From Chara braunii (taxonomy: Eukaryota; Streptophyta; Charophyceae; Charales; Characeae): a DNA stretch of 26,976 bases. Positions 1 to 10,050 of the stretch are shown here, piece by piece. The notes under the pieces were generated by a model that was not told the DNA's origin, ran no database searches, and saw only the letters and a program-made list of their open reading frames with translations. Numbering within the stretch: position 1 is the first letter of the stretch; each line of letters begins with the position of its first letter. The stretch spans positions 10,242,797-10,269,772 of the forward strand of contig BFEA01000001.1 of assembly GCA_003427395.1 (NCBI GenBank), in the 5' to 3' direction. Made by a program: the position numbers and the translations under genes.

Positions 1-236
1 CGCCCTTGCCGCCGTCAACGTCCATCCGCCATTCGTCGTCGTCGACCTTTCAGTCATTCGTCGTCGCCCTGACCGTCATTCGCCACCCTGTAATCCATCC
101 GTGTACTCATAGCTGTCCGTTCCATTCTGTCTTCCATTCTCGCCGCCCTGCGATCATCCAACCGCCGCGCGGTGTACTCGTCCGCAAGTTCTGCGAACCA
201 CCGACCGCGATCGAAGGTGCTTTTGTCGGATCCGCC

Positions 237-1889
237 ATGTCTTCCCGCCGAGGTGGACGGGCGAAGGCTGCCTTGAAGCAGATCGTGGAAGGCGCGACCC
301 CCGCGAAGAAGGGACGTCATCAAGCGAAGAGGCAGAGGAAGGGCGTCCAAGCCGTGGTTGCTGGCAGTGCGCGGGATGTTGTGGAGGAGGTTGTGGTGGA
401 GGAAGAGATGACGAACGACGACGACGACTTTGAAGATGACGACGATGAACTACTGCCGAGGAAGGCGAGGGTCGGTTCCAGGGGGGGGATTAGAATAAAC
501 GAGGGGAGGGAAGGGAGACCGACCGCACGGCGCGGCGGTGGCGTTGCCGCGGCCAACCAACCAGTCTTCGTCGACGTGGCACGCGACGTGGCGCGCGACG
601 TCGCAAGGAGGGACGTCGTTGGCCGTGCGAAGGAAGGGGCCGCATCGCATGAGGCTGCGCAACGCGTGCTTGAGCCGGTGAATCACCCCCGAACCCCGGC
701 TGCAGACGTGGCGGGGGGTTCCCAAGCAGCGGTTGAAGGTGGGACGTCGCGATCTCCCGCGGTGGCGGCGCGCGGCGGCGCTGTGGCGGTCCCGGGAGAG
801 GCGGTTGAAGTCCCGAAGGGAGGAGATGGCGCGGCGGGCGGAGAAGACGACGAGGCTCTGGTGCACAGACTGCGCGGGCAACGAGCGGCGACACATGCGA
901 TGGATGCCGCCGTCAAACTTTGGGAGGGTGACAACAGATTCGGGAACGACACGTAGGGGAGCATCGTAATGAGGATAATCCAAGAAGCGCGCGCGTATCT
1001 CTTGGCCGTGGCGCGGGGAGTGCAGCCTCCGGCTATTCGACGGAGCATCTCCCTTCCACACAACTCCATCCCCCAACACAAAATCGAGGACGAGTCGGAG
1101 CTCAACGCGGCGAAAGAGAGGGCGTTGAAAGTGCAGACAATCTCCCTCAGGGCGATCCATGGTTGGGTCTTCAAGTCGGAGAGCAGGCAAAGGGGGTATC
1201 ACATGGCATACCAATACGCGTTGAATCACGCTGCCACGGACATCGCTAGGGCAATGTGGTCAGCAGAGGACTGGCGCAGTTTGGTGAGCCCAATGTTGTT
1301 CCGCACCACATTGAACGCAGACATGAAGTTGCCTTTGTGGTTCGTGGGCGTGAACATAGTGGACAGGCACGAGGACGATGAGTGCGCGGCTTACCAGGAA
1401 GCTTGTGTCCAGCGTCTTGTGCGGGATTTCACAAGCGCAGTTGGCACGGCAAAAGCTATGGACGGCGGTCGAGTGTCGTACGAGCGTCTGAAGGGGATGG
1501 CAGAGGCGATGAGGTATTTGCTCGCCGCCACGATGTGGATTATGCGAATGGCGGGGGACGATCCGAGATCGCATTACGACGCTTGGGTTTTCGTTCAACG
1601 GACGGCGAAGACAACGCTGCTGGCGTCCATGAACTGTCAGTTCGACACCCGCCGACACATCACGCAATCCGCGCAGGTCATGACGGACAAGTTGGGGAGA
1701 CCGCCTCCAACCTTCGCCCCCCCACCTGTGTACATCCCCGATTGGGCGTCTAAGTGCGGGGTCACTTTCTCGCACGACGCCACGTTGGCCTCCCCGATGG
1801 AGGCGAAACGGTTGGATTGGCTGGGGACAGGTCCCCCCGAGGACGACGACGGCGACGTCGAAGGCGATGACAAAGGCGAGGGGGGGTGA
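237..1889 (+). pseudogene. Partner protein gene of a PIF/Harbinger-like transposon, one in-frame stop
   Basis: One reading frame of about 550 codons starts at the ATG at 237, chosen for its GCC-rich context just before the protein changes to a basic character. It is broken only by TAG at 954-956. Residues 1-35 are basic (KKGR, KRQRK), about 58-71 are an Asp/Glu run, and the next 150 are low-complexity Arg/Gly/Ala/Val with a DVARDVAR repeat. After the stop, residues from about 245 (MRIIQEARAYLLAVARGVQP) form a compact, Trp-rich helical domain containing GWVFKSESRQRGYHMAYQY and WIMRMAGDDPRSHYDAWVFV, then an acidic tail. I do not recognise a named domain. PIF/Harbinger elements usually carry a second, Myb-like gene next to the transposase, and this gene faces the transposase at 3236-4774; that link is an inference. 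The reading frame may extend upstream to position 6, but that part looks non-coding. Confidence 0.6.
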
Positions 1890-3235
1890 CGCATAGACGA
1901 CGTTGATGGTGAGGGCGAGGAGGGGATGATGCGCAGGCCCTGTTCAGATGGCAGGTACAAGAGGATGGTGGGAGGGGGGGGACGTAAGGGGGGGGGGGGG
2001 GGGAGAAAGTGTTTGTGCCATCGTTTACGACTCTGTTCAGGGCAGGACGCCATGACCGTGCGGGGTTTGTTCGACTACCGTGGGAACGATCGTCGTACAA
2101 GTGTTGCTTTCTGGTATCGTTGATGACTGTATTCGGGGCAGGACGCCATTTGGAAGTGTTTTTATTGGCAGTTTTTTTTTTTTTTTCGCTGGATTTCGGC
2201 ATGCCACTGTTCAGAGGTGGCATGCGTAGTAGAAGGTGTGCATTGGTAGCGCACCGAATATCCTTATGGGTGATGTTCTTTTTTAACTTCGCAACGATGC
2301 GAGGTCTTTTGTTTTCATTCCATTCATCACTTTTTTGTTTTTTTTTACCTNTTTTTTTTTTTTTTTTTTTTTTTTTGGAAAACGTATGCATGGCGGGTAT
2401 GGTTTCATCTTTCATTGTCTGTTGAATTTTCGTGGCAACAAAGTTATGCGTCATGTTTCCAACGTATCGAACGTCCAATCCATCCTTCCGCCTTCCTTTC
2501 CTAAAAACAAAAAACAAAAAAATAAAATTTATAATACACAAAACAATTGTGTTGCAAACCCATGCAATAGCAACTCCCTTCAACATAACAACAAGAGAAA
2601 TGCGGAATGAACTGGGTTTGGCATACAACATTGTGAGCGAAGGAAACTCAAATCTGAAAAAGGGATTCCCCTTAGAATGCGAAAGCATTTCCAGGTACCA
2701 GGAACGTTGCATTGTTTCCAATCAAACCCCTCACCCCACCCTCCCCCCGCCCCCCTCTCGCCCGTCATCCCCCATCATCATAAGTACTGCACGTTGCACG
2801 CATGGAACGTGCAACCCCATCACGCGCACCCGCCATAACGGCAATATCCGCAAGCACCAACTATACTACCTGAGCGAACAATAACGCTAACCTGCCCGTA
2901 CTCCCTGTCCATGGACAAGGAAAAAAAGAAAAAAAAAAACAAATAAAAAATACAAAAAAGAAACTAAAAACCAAGCGACAGCGCACATAAGCCAGTCGTC
3001 GGCACTCAACACTGGACAACTAACCGCACCGACCACGCGAGACACGCCGGCCACATCTCGCTTGAACGACGCTACCACGGCCGGACTGCCATCGTCGACC
3101 GCCTCTTGCTGTGAGAAGTCTACCTCCACTTCCTCCCGCCACCGGATCTCCTCGGTGCTCCCCCGCTTCCCACAGCTTCGTCCCTCAGACTCGTTCCATT
3201 CATGGCGGGGTCTCCACCTGCGAACACGGCCAACC
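1890..3235. other. Non-coding spacer between two convergent transposon genes
   Basis: No convincing gene. The stretch holds poly-G runs near 1990-2003, poly-T tracts near 2169-2186 and 2352-2376 (with an N at 2351), an A-rich stretch near 2920-2970 and a pyrimidine-rich stretch near 2725-2770. It would carry the 3' ends and poly(A) signals of both convergent genes. The short open frames here are low-complexity. Confidence 0.6.
2021..2149 (+). repeat. Two 33-bp direct repeats, 96 bp apart
   Basis: Positions 2021-2053 and 2117-2149 match at 28 of 33 bases, ending in the identical stretch GGGCAGGACGCCAT. They lie just after the plus-strand gene. A weaker third echo (GCCACTGTTCAGAGGTGGCATG region, about 2200) may follow. 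Function unknown. Confidence 0.6.
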
Positions 3236-4774
3236 TCACTGCGCAATCATCCGCTCCGCCAATGCGTCCCTCAATATCAGCGCATCCCCCATCGTAGACT
3301 CCATGCACACTGGCCTCAATGGCTGATGCATCCCCAGATCCACTCTACAACGCACGCCGTCTGGACCCACTTCCCACAGCAGATTGTCGTCAAACGGGAC
3401 GCCGGCGTCGATGAGTATGTTGTGGAGGATGCAGACGGCGACAAATTGTTGTGGCAAGCTGTCCATGTTGCACTTGTGGGTGCGGAGGAACAACCTCCAC
3501 ATCCCCTTCAGTCTGCCAAACGCCCTCTCCACTGCTCCCCTGGCCGTCTTCTGTTTGTTGTCGAAGCGTGCCTCCGTCGGGTGTTGCGCGAGACCGCCGT
3601 AAGGGACGACTATCCATTCCGACTGCGGATAACCATTGTCGCCGAGCAAGTAGCCATTAGTCCGCACACCGAAAGGCAGCATCACATGCGGGCCAGTGAA
3701 AAGTTGTCCTGACTCCGCGAGCACCCACAAACTCGACAGGTTCAGCATCCTCATGTTATGCACACTCCCCGGATAACCGACGAAGACGTCCAACACACGG
3801 AAGTTCATGTCGACCACCACTTGCGCCTGCACGGAGAATCGACGTCTCCTGTCGCAGTAGTCCCCACCGTTGGCGTTCGCGGGTTTGTCGATGTAGATAT
3901 GTGTGCAGTCGATGCACCCATGGTAGTTTGGAAACCCCTTGGCCGCGAAGGCGCGCAACACGACCGCCTTTTGCAAACCTGTGGGCCATGATATCTTGTC
4001 GGGGTAAGCAGTCAGCAACGCCGCCGTGACGTCACGCACCGCCGTGATGTCGGAAGCCCTCCCGATGCCGAAGCTACACGTCCCGCTGTCGTACGTCTCC
4101 CCCGTCGCCCACCTATACAGTGCATACGCAATGATGTGGTCTGGCTGCAAAGGCACCCTTTAGAACGTCACACGACGTTCAAGGAGTGGGGAAAGAGTCT
4201 CCGCGATCTCGCGGAAAACACGAGGCGACATTCGAAGCTTCTCCTTGAAGTAATCATCCGTGGCGTCATCACATTGCCGCAGATCCTCCCACGTGCCGCC
4301 GGTTCGCCGCTTCACCCACCACCGTGGAGTTGCCCGTGGAAACCCCCCGCACCCCATCGCGTAGCAGACCTCCAGCACCGCGTCGGAAATGGCAGCCACA
4401 TCCAAGCACTGCCCAGTCGTCAGAAGCGCCATGAGCTTGCGCCGTGCACGAACAGCCGCTTTGAAGTTNGNGTCNTTGCTCGCCATCTGGCAGCNGAAGA
4501 GGACGGCATTAACCACCGCAGCAATAGCNGTCCTCTCCGCCGNCGTCAAACCACCGCGCCCTGCCCCGCCGTCAACGTCCATCNCAGACGCCGCTTCCGA
4601 TGACATCACGAGATTCACACTGGACTCCACAAACACCNNCACGNNCAAGATCACAGCGTCGGTGGCTGTGCAATATCTTGGGAGCCACGCACTGATGATG
4701 GTCGTCTCCCTTTCCCAGCGCTCACGTTTCGATGTCGTCTCCCTTGCCGCCGACGCGTAAACGACCGTGCTCAT
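3236..4774 (-). pseudogene. PIF/Harbinger DDE transposase (HARBI1-like), one in-frame stop
   Basis: About 511 residues on the minus strand, from the ATG at 4774-4772 to TGA at 3238-3236, in one frame broken only by TAA at 4162-4160. The N-terminal half (with several Ns around 4470-4640) ends in WWVKRRTGGTWEDL and a helical region before the stop. The C-terminal half holds the DDE nuclease of the DDE_Tnp_4/HARBI1 family: GCIDCTHIYI (first Asp, about residue 83 after the stop), GYPGSVHNMRML, YLLGDNGYP (second Asp, about 173), and VERAFGRLKGMWR (Glu, about 210), then ILHNILID. All three catalytic acids are present. These enzymes cut and rejoin the transposon's terminal repeats, usually at TWA targets, with help from the partner protein. 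The single stop suggests a recently dead copy. Terminal inverted repeats were not found; the left end probably lies before the window. Confidence 0.93.
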
Positions 4775-5070
4775 CGATGACAACCGCAGGGGACAATCGT
4801 CACTTATGCGAACGACACGAACGCCAGCCGCAGACGCAACCACGCCTGAAACGTACGTCCTCCACGCGCCGCCGATCGCAAAGCCTGATTTCAAATTTCA
4901 AATTTTGAACAGGAGCGCTGCGCGCCATTTCCAAGGGCCCCGGTTTTGTTTTTTTTTCGTTTCCCGCCCTCCTTCCAATTCGCGACGGCCAACAAAGGTG
5001 GACCACCGCCGTCCGCACGGACACAACTCGGTGGACCACCGTCAGCCCCACCCCCGCGTCCGCTTATGCA

Positions 5071-5078
5071 TATATAAA
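5071..5078. promoter_or_regulatory. Possible TATA box
   Basis: TATATAAA in a GC-rich surrounding. It lies about 300 bp upstream of the minus-strand transposase start codon and could serve either strand. The CCGAGG-rich palindromes at 5101-5196 lie just upstream of it relative to the transposase. Confidence 0.3.
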
Positions 5079-5100
5079 TCGGGGCCGCAGGAGGAATCGT

Positions 5101-5196
5101 CCTCGGGGGTCGACTCCGAGGATGAGTGGAACGAAGGCGACAATTTCCTCGGGCGACTCCGAGGATCGTCCTCGGGGCCCGAGGACGCCCCGAGGA
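5101..5196. repeat. Cluster of CCTCGG/CCGAGG palindromes
   Basis: At least six copies of CCTCGG or its complement within 100 bp. These include the hairpin CCTCGGGCGACTCCGAGG at 5147-5164 and the near-palindrome TCCTCGGGGCCCGAGGA at 5169-5185. It sits upstream of the transposase gene, where sub-terminal transposase-binding repeats or promoter elements would be expected. Confidence 0.5.
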
Positions 5197-7071
5197 GTGT
5201 CGAACGAACCCCTTTGTCAACTTCGTCGTGGATTCCAAATAGGAAAAAAAAAAAAAAAAAAAGGAAATCCATGGATGAAAGAGAGGTTATCCCCATGGCG
5301 CTTTGCCTTTCATTGCATCCTTCTTTCTCAATGCCAAGGCATCCACCGAAGGCATTATTTTGGATATAGCAGGGCTCTTTGCGCCCTACTTCTCACTTTC
5401 AATATAATGTCGTAGACTACTATCTATTTATTGGTTTTGAGGAATAAGGACTGCTCACTTTTCGGTCTCTGAATTATTAGTCAGAAATGCTGCTTTCAGT
5501 TTTGAAAAGCAAAACCATTTACTCCACTGCAATGAAGTGCAGCGCTACAAGCGGGCTGTATACTAATTTCGTCCCTGTCGTCATTGTCGGGACTTGATCC
5601 CGCAACCTTTGTCTGCTGTGTTGCCTGTTCCTTTGCTGTTTGTTTGTTTGTAGCATTGCGGGACTTGATCCCGTGACCTGTAACCTGTGTGTTTTGCTTG
5701 TGAGTGTTGAGCCCTGTGGGACTTGATCCCCGAGTCTGTCACTAGTAGTCTCTGTTTGGTAGTCCTAAGCCATTCGGCCTTTTCCTTTTGCCTTGTCTTA
5801 GGTCTAGGTCACCTTTTCCCTTGTTTCCATCTAGATACAAATGAGTCTTGGCTTGTTGCCTTTGGAGTCCGTCGTAGGTCTACGCAGAGGGTAGAAGTAG
5901 CGGGCAGGAAAATGAGTTGGGGTCTTTTCTCGTGTTTTCGGCTGGGGAATTCCCGCTCGTTCGCTATAGAAGCGTTGCTGCGTTATTTCGGGCGAGGGCA
6001 TCTTCTTCCTCAAGGCCCAGCCATAGCTGGGGCTGGGATACGAAGTTGGAGGTGGCACTGCTGCTATTCAGCAGCTCTGCTCGAGAGCTTCCACAGGACC
6101 GTGTTGTTGGGTTTGGGTGCTGCCTTCCTTCACTTGGCAGCCATATCTGCTGTTCCTCCTCACGAGGAACTTCGTTTTTTTTCTCCTCTTCGAAGTGCTG
6201 GATTGGTTGTCTCCTTCTTCATCAGGACTTCCAGCGCTGGACTGTCGTGCAGGCGCTGAGCTGGCGCTGATATTATTGGGGTTGCTGGTTCAGACTGGCA
6301 GGTTGTGACAGCTGTGGGGTTACTGCTGCTACCGCAGCCATAGCCAAGGGTTTCAGGTGGCGACGAGGAACTTCAAGAAGAAGACTCCTGCAGACTTCGT
6401 TGAACACTTGTTTTTTTTGGTTGTTCGGGGTTGTTGTAAACGCAGTTGTGATTCTTGGAACAAGTACTTTGGATTGATTGGAGGAGGACGACGAGGGATT
6501 GCAGAATCGAAATTCGGTTTTCAATTCTCTGTGCATTTAGAGCTTCTGCTGTGCGTATCCTCTCTCTGTTTTTGTGTGGATTTGCCTCCTCCGAGTCTAC
6601 TCTGTAATTGCATGCGTGTATGGGAACGTGTGAATTTGTTGTGGATGGAAGTTCAATCGGGTACATAACGCCTGTATGCTCAAGCAAGCATACATGAGAT
6701 CCTCATCAAGACCCCAGCACCACTGGCGACGCCAGCGCCCACCCCTTGCCAATGTACCCCTCCCTCCTTTACCCAGTATCCTCCTCCCCTCTCCTCATTG
6801 CAATCCTGTTTCTTGCAGCCTCCTGACACCTCAGGGATTATGCGGTGCGGCCATCCCTTGTCCAACTATGTGGGATCTGCAGCAGTGATTGCCTTAGATC
6901 TCTAGGCGCGGGCCCACACAGGGCCACTGGTTCACCAGCCTTTTTCTCTTTCTTTCTTTTTTTTTTTTTTTCTCCGCCTTTCCCCTACACGAAAAGCCCT
7001 TGTCCACAATGGTGTACTCGCCGCTCGCCCAGTGAGCATTAATTTTGTTTTTGTTTTCCTTGCACACAGGA
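5197..7071. other. Region without a convincing gene
   Basis: Poly(A) near 5242-5261, then AT-balanced sequence with several open frames of 60-180 codons that show no recognisable domain or biased composition. Three hairpin motifs lie at 5589-5730. Two sites resemble splice acceptors (pyrimidine tract then TTGCAG near 6820, and TTGCACACAG ending at 7069). A poly-T tract is at about 6958-6972. It could be part of an unrecognised element or an untranslated region. Confidence 0.5.
5588..5730 (+). repeat. Three copies of the hairpin GGGACTTGATCCC
   Basis: The 13-mer GGGACTTGATCCC occurs at 5589-5601, 5660-5672 and 5718-5730. The first two have flanking C/G that extend the stem to five or more pairs around a CTTGA loop. 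The surrounding bases are not conserved, which suggests that the hairpin itself is the repeated unit. Confidence 0.75.
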
Positions 7072-7644
7072 TTCCAAACCAATCTCTTCTTATTGGAAGA
7101 CCTGCAGGGGAGGGAGGGCGACTTTGTGAAATTATGGAATGTCTTACTCGCCCTCCCGGACCTCAAACAAGCTAGTTTATTGTGGATGCTCTTGCTGTTG
7201 GTTACCCCCTCAGCGGTATGGCTCTGTAGCAGAGGTATGGAAGCCCCCTTGAAGTGTTCCAGATGCTCCTGGCCCTTCGAGTCAACCAAGCACCTATGGT
7301 GGGATTGCCCGGCGTCAAGGAGAGTCTGGAGATGGTGGGAAGAACACTGGGAAAGTCTGGGAGGGGAGGGGATCGCTTGGGACGAAAAATGGGTACTGGG
7401 CTTTGTGGGGAATGAGCAAACAGGGAGAAAAGGATGGCCGTATGTGGCCCATGTGGCCAGGGCGGTTATCTGTTCGGTCATTTGGGCAGACAGAAACCGC
7501 TCCAGATTCGAGGGGCGCCCTTTTTCTGACGCTGAAACTAAAGCAGACATCAAGAGAGGCCTATGCGCAGCCATTTGGGCCGACTGGCGTAGGAAAGCCA
7601 AATGCGGAAGGGGCCCAAGGAGACAACTCTGGTGGTTTCTGTGA
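7072..7644 (+). pseudogene. LINE ORF2 C-terminal fragment (zf-RVT domain)
   Basis: About 190 residues ending at TGA 7642-7644. The region TPSAVWLCSRGM...LKCSRCSWPFESTKHLWWDC...RRVWRWW matches the zinc-binding domain that follows the reverse transcriptase in plant-type LINE ORF2 proteins (zf-RVT): C-x2-C, then His, then C-x-n before VW. It is followed by a Trp-rich tail (VIWADRNRSRFEG, AAIWADWRRKAK). The endonuclease and reverse transcriptase domains are absent, so this is a 5'-truncated, inactive copy. A splice-acceptor-like site ends at 7069, just before the coherent protein. Confidence 0.8.
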
Positions 7645-8123
7645 TCCTGGGCAAAAGGCAATCAGTTGGCCGGGGTGCATACCTCACGGGGACTGGTGAT
7701 CTCGAAGTGGCTGAGCTCTTGATAGTTAGATGGAGGTAGTTGGTAGAGGGGGGGGTTAAGTTGCCGTATAGGTGGACCAGGGTCCCTCGGTCAGTAAGGA
7801 GGAGGTTAGAGAGGGCCAGAGACTTAACCAGGGTACTCCGTTGGTAGGGATGCAGTGGTCCTTTAGGAGAGCCCCAGGGATGGGGGAATAGTATGTTCCA
7901 CCTGGCCGCTTAGGCCTGGCCGTCGCTTTAGACGCCAAGTTGTAGAAAGAATAATGAGGTTCAATTGATTAAGTACTCTAGCAGGGTGGAGCTGAATAGT
8001 TTCTGAAAGGGGAGGTTGGCTAGAATTCAGATCTGTTTACGTATTTGAATATAGACGATTGAAGATATTGAAGTTTGATTACTGCAGATTGTGTTCCTGG
8101 TTCGGTTGGGACCGTAAGCTAAA

Positions 8124-8140
8124 CTGGCTGATGCTGCCAG
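8124..8140 (+). other. Hairpin in LINE 3' UTR
   Basis: CTGGC-TGATGCT-GCCAG lies about 80 bases before the poly(A). The inverted copy at 10444-10460 keeps the stem while one loop base differs. Such stems can be recognition signals for LINE reverse transcriptases; that role is inferred. Confidence 0.5.
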
Positions 8141-8212
8141 GATAACTCTGGGTCGAATTGTGAGGTCCCCGGCCTCAACGATTAATTGGTTCGAAATATA
8201 ATAAGCTCATTT

Positions 8213-8248
<36 letters not shown>

Positions 8249-8276
8249 AATGTCTTTTTTTTTTTCTTTTTTTTTT

Positions 8277-8319
8277 TCTCGATTTATGCATGTCATCCTT
8301 GCGCAGGGGCCACGCTAAT
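8277..8319 (-). pseudogene. U6 snRNA 3' part (retrocopy fragment)
   Basis: On the minus strand this is 43 bases of U6 snRNA, from ATTAGC to CGAGA (about U6 nucleotides 45-87), with two differences from the plant sequence as I know it. It includes GCCCCTGCGCAAGGATGACA. On the minus strand it is followed by an A-rich tail (complement of 8255-8276) instead of the normal U6 3' end, which marks a retrotransposed copy. The remaining upstream part lies at 10304-10330. Confidence 0.92.
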
Positions 8320-8392
8320 ATGGATAGGGACGGCCATCCTCTCGATTTATGTGTTTTGAATCTGTTTGTTTGGCTGTTTACCTTTGATTAAG

Positions 8393-9967
8393 ATGGCTGG
8401 CAATATGGATAGGGACGGCTGCTTTCATTGTGGCTCTTTGAATCACTGGATGCGAGAATGCCCTCGTAGGGTTTCGAGCTTTCGCCCTCCTGTTATGGGC
8501 GCTAATGCGGTACCGACAGGACCTCCAATATTGACCCTGCCTCCTCATGCTCATTCGGCCCCGGCGCCGCCGGCTAATATTGCTCCCTCTTATGGTCTGT
8601 CTTCGTCCTCCAATTTCAGATCCGGCAACAACACGGGCTCTGGGAGTGGCCAACAACCTCAACAGGCTCGCCCGAATTGGTGGGCTCGTAATCAAGAAAG
8701 GCTTGATAAAGTGTATGGTAAGTATGTCGAAGACACCGAACGAGAAGCTAAGAGGAAGGAGGAGGAAGCCAGAGATAAGGCTAAAAAGGAAGAAGAGGAG
8801 AGATTGTTGGCATGGAAAATTGAACGGGAGAAGTTTGAAGCAGCAATGGGAGAACGATTGGAAAAAAGGCTGGACGCCTGAGCGATTATGAAAGGCAAGT
8901 CGGTTGATGTGAGTGGGGGGGATGTTGTTAATGAGGAGGCGCAGAGGTTGCGCAAGGAGAATGACGATCTGAAACGTAAATTAAGTGAGGTGTTGTGCCT
9001 GGCTGGGGAAGACCGGGTTTTATATCTACAGAATGAGGTCATGGAACTGCGTCGGAAGGTTGGTGACAAGCAAGTCAACGAGGATGTGATTACTTCCTTG
9101 AAGACCGAGATTAGCGAGCTTAAGCAGTCGGCATTTATGAAGATCAATTTTGAACAGGAGATCGCAGGGTTGAGAAAGGAGGTGAGCGTACTACGTGATC
9201 AGAATGAGCGTGTGGTTTCGGAGGCTGGGCAATGGAGAGAGCAAGCCTTGCGGCCAGGGAATAAGTGGGGAAGTGTGGTGTTGCAGACACCGGAAGTCAC
9301 AAATCGTGGATCGCCGAAACCACATTGGACGGATAATGTACGGGAAGGGGAGAAATGGAAGGCTGAATATCGCAACCTGCAGAGCCTTCATCGTTTGGCT
9401 AATATCGAAGCAGAGGCGCTCAAGGAGAAGCGGGCTGAGGCTGAAGCCCGGAGGATGGAGGCGGAAAAGCAGGTTAAGGTGCTGGAGGAGGAGATGAGGA
9501 AGCTGATGGCAAGCGGGGAGAGGGGTAACGAAGGAAATATTGGGGGCACGAATCTTAAAGAGCGACTTGAAGAGGCGGCGCTTCGGTCGGCTCGGAAGGG
9601 AGTCAAAGCGACGCCAGGGAGAATGGGTGTTAGGGCCGCGTCGTCGTCAGCACGGCCTGAGAAGGAGCTTACTCCGAAGCAGGTCGCTACCTCGGTCAAT
9701 GACCGTACGGAGTTTACCGAGGAACAGAAGCGGCAGCTGCGTATGCTTCGCAAAGCAGGGTTGGAGCCCATGTGTAAAGAGGAAGGTGTGAAGCTCGGTA
9801 AGTTCGAGGATACTGTTTGCGATCTGGCTGAAGCTCGTGCTCGAAAAGCCTTTGGGGGCGTTGCAGGCCCATCTAAAGGGACTAGCAGCATTCAAGAGGT
9901 AAGCGACGATGCTTCGAAGAGCTCCGGCGATGCCGAGGAAGACGAGGGAAAGTCGGTGGAGCTATAG
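8393..9967 (+). pseudogene. Zinc-knuckle, coiled-coil ORF1/Gag-like protein, one in-frame stop
   Basis: About 523 residues from the ATG at 8393 (MAGNMDRDG), in one frame interrupted only by TGA at 8879-8881 (codon 163). Residues 10-23 are a CCHC knuckle (CFHCGSLNHWMREC), an RNA-binding motif of Gag and LINE ORF1 proteins. Residues 27-95 are Pro/Ser/Gly-rich. From about 95 (RPNWWARNQERLDK) to the stop there is a charged helix (EREAKRKEEEARDKAKKEEE). After the stop come long coiled coils (EEAQRLRKENDDLKRKL and others) and a C-terminal helical block, FTEEQKRQLRMLRKAGLEPM, that faintly resembles a SAP motif, then an acidic end. It probably packages or chaperones the element's RNA. No endonuclease, protease or polymerase follows. 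The stop could be a point mutation; readthrough is possible but unproven. Confidence 0.8.
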
Positions 9968-10012
9968 GAACCTTTCCCGAACGCGTCCTCGCTTTGGTCT
10001 TTTGCTGATGAG

Positions 10013-10050
10013 TGCCGACGAAGTAGGTGCGAAGTAGGGACTTCGGCGGT
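10013..10050 (+). other. Imperfect hairpin after the ORF1-like gene
   Basis: CCGACGAAGT near 10015 pairs with ACTTCGGCGG near 10040 with one mismatch, enclosing about 18 bases. It lies in the 3' untranslated part of the inserted element. Role unknown. Confidence 0.4.

Larger units (their letters stand above)
7072..8247 (+). mobile_element. 5'-truncated LINE retrotransposon, 3' end with poly(A)
   Basis: The fragment contains the C-terminal part of a LINE ORF2 (to 7644), a 3' untranslated region of about 570 bp and a poly(A) of 31 bases at 8217-8247. A second copy of the same 3' end lies in inverted orientation near 10408-10470, where 59 of 63 bases match 8114-8176. That confirms this is a dispersed family. 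The 5' boundary near 7072 is approximate: it is where coherent protein similarity begins. Confidence 0.85.

Noticed and set aside
2335-2610. Open frames through the poly-T tract
   Set aside because: They are poly-Phe artefacts of homopolymers.
9-4583. 18-bp identity between 9-26 and 4566-4583
   Set aside because: Both are GC-rich; the match is short and same-strand, and does not look like a terminal inverted repeat.
5723-6259. 178-codon open frame
   Set aside because: No domain, unremarkable composition, and it overlaps other open frames of similar quality.
6894-7661. 255-codon minus-strand frame
   Set aside because: It is antisense to the LINE ORF2 fragment, which has the clear zinc motif.
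7756-7938. Short minus-strand frame in the LINE 3' UTR
   Set aside because: It lies within untranslated LINE sequence and has no recognisable features.
879-8881. Programmed stop readthrough as an explanation for the single stops at 954, 4160 and 8879
   Set aside because: The contexts (TAG GGG, TAA AGG, TGA GCG) lack known readthrough signals, and three different stop codons argue for independent mutations.
10005-10023. CTGATGAGTGCCGACGAAG resembles a hammerhead ribozyme core
   Set aside because: Stem II would have two pairs, the GAAA box is GAAG, and no partner strands for stems I and III are present.
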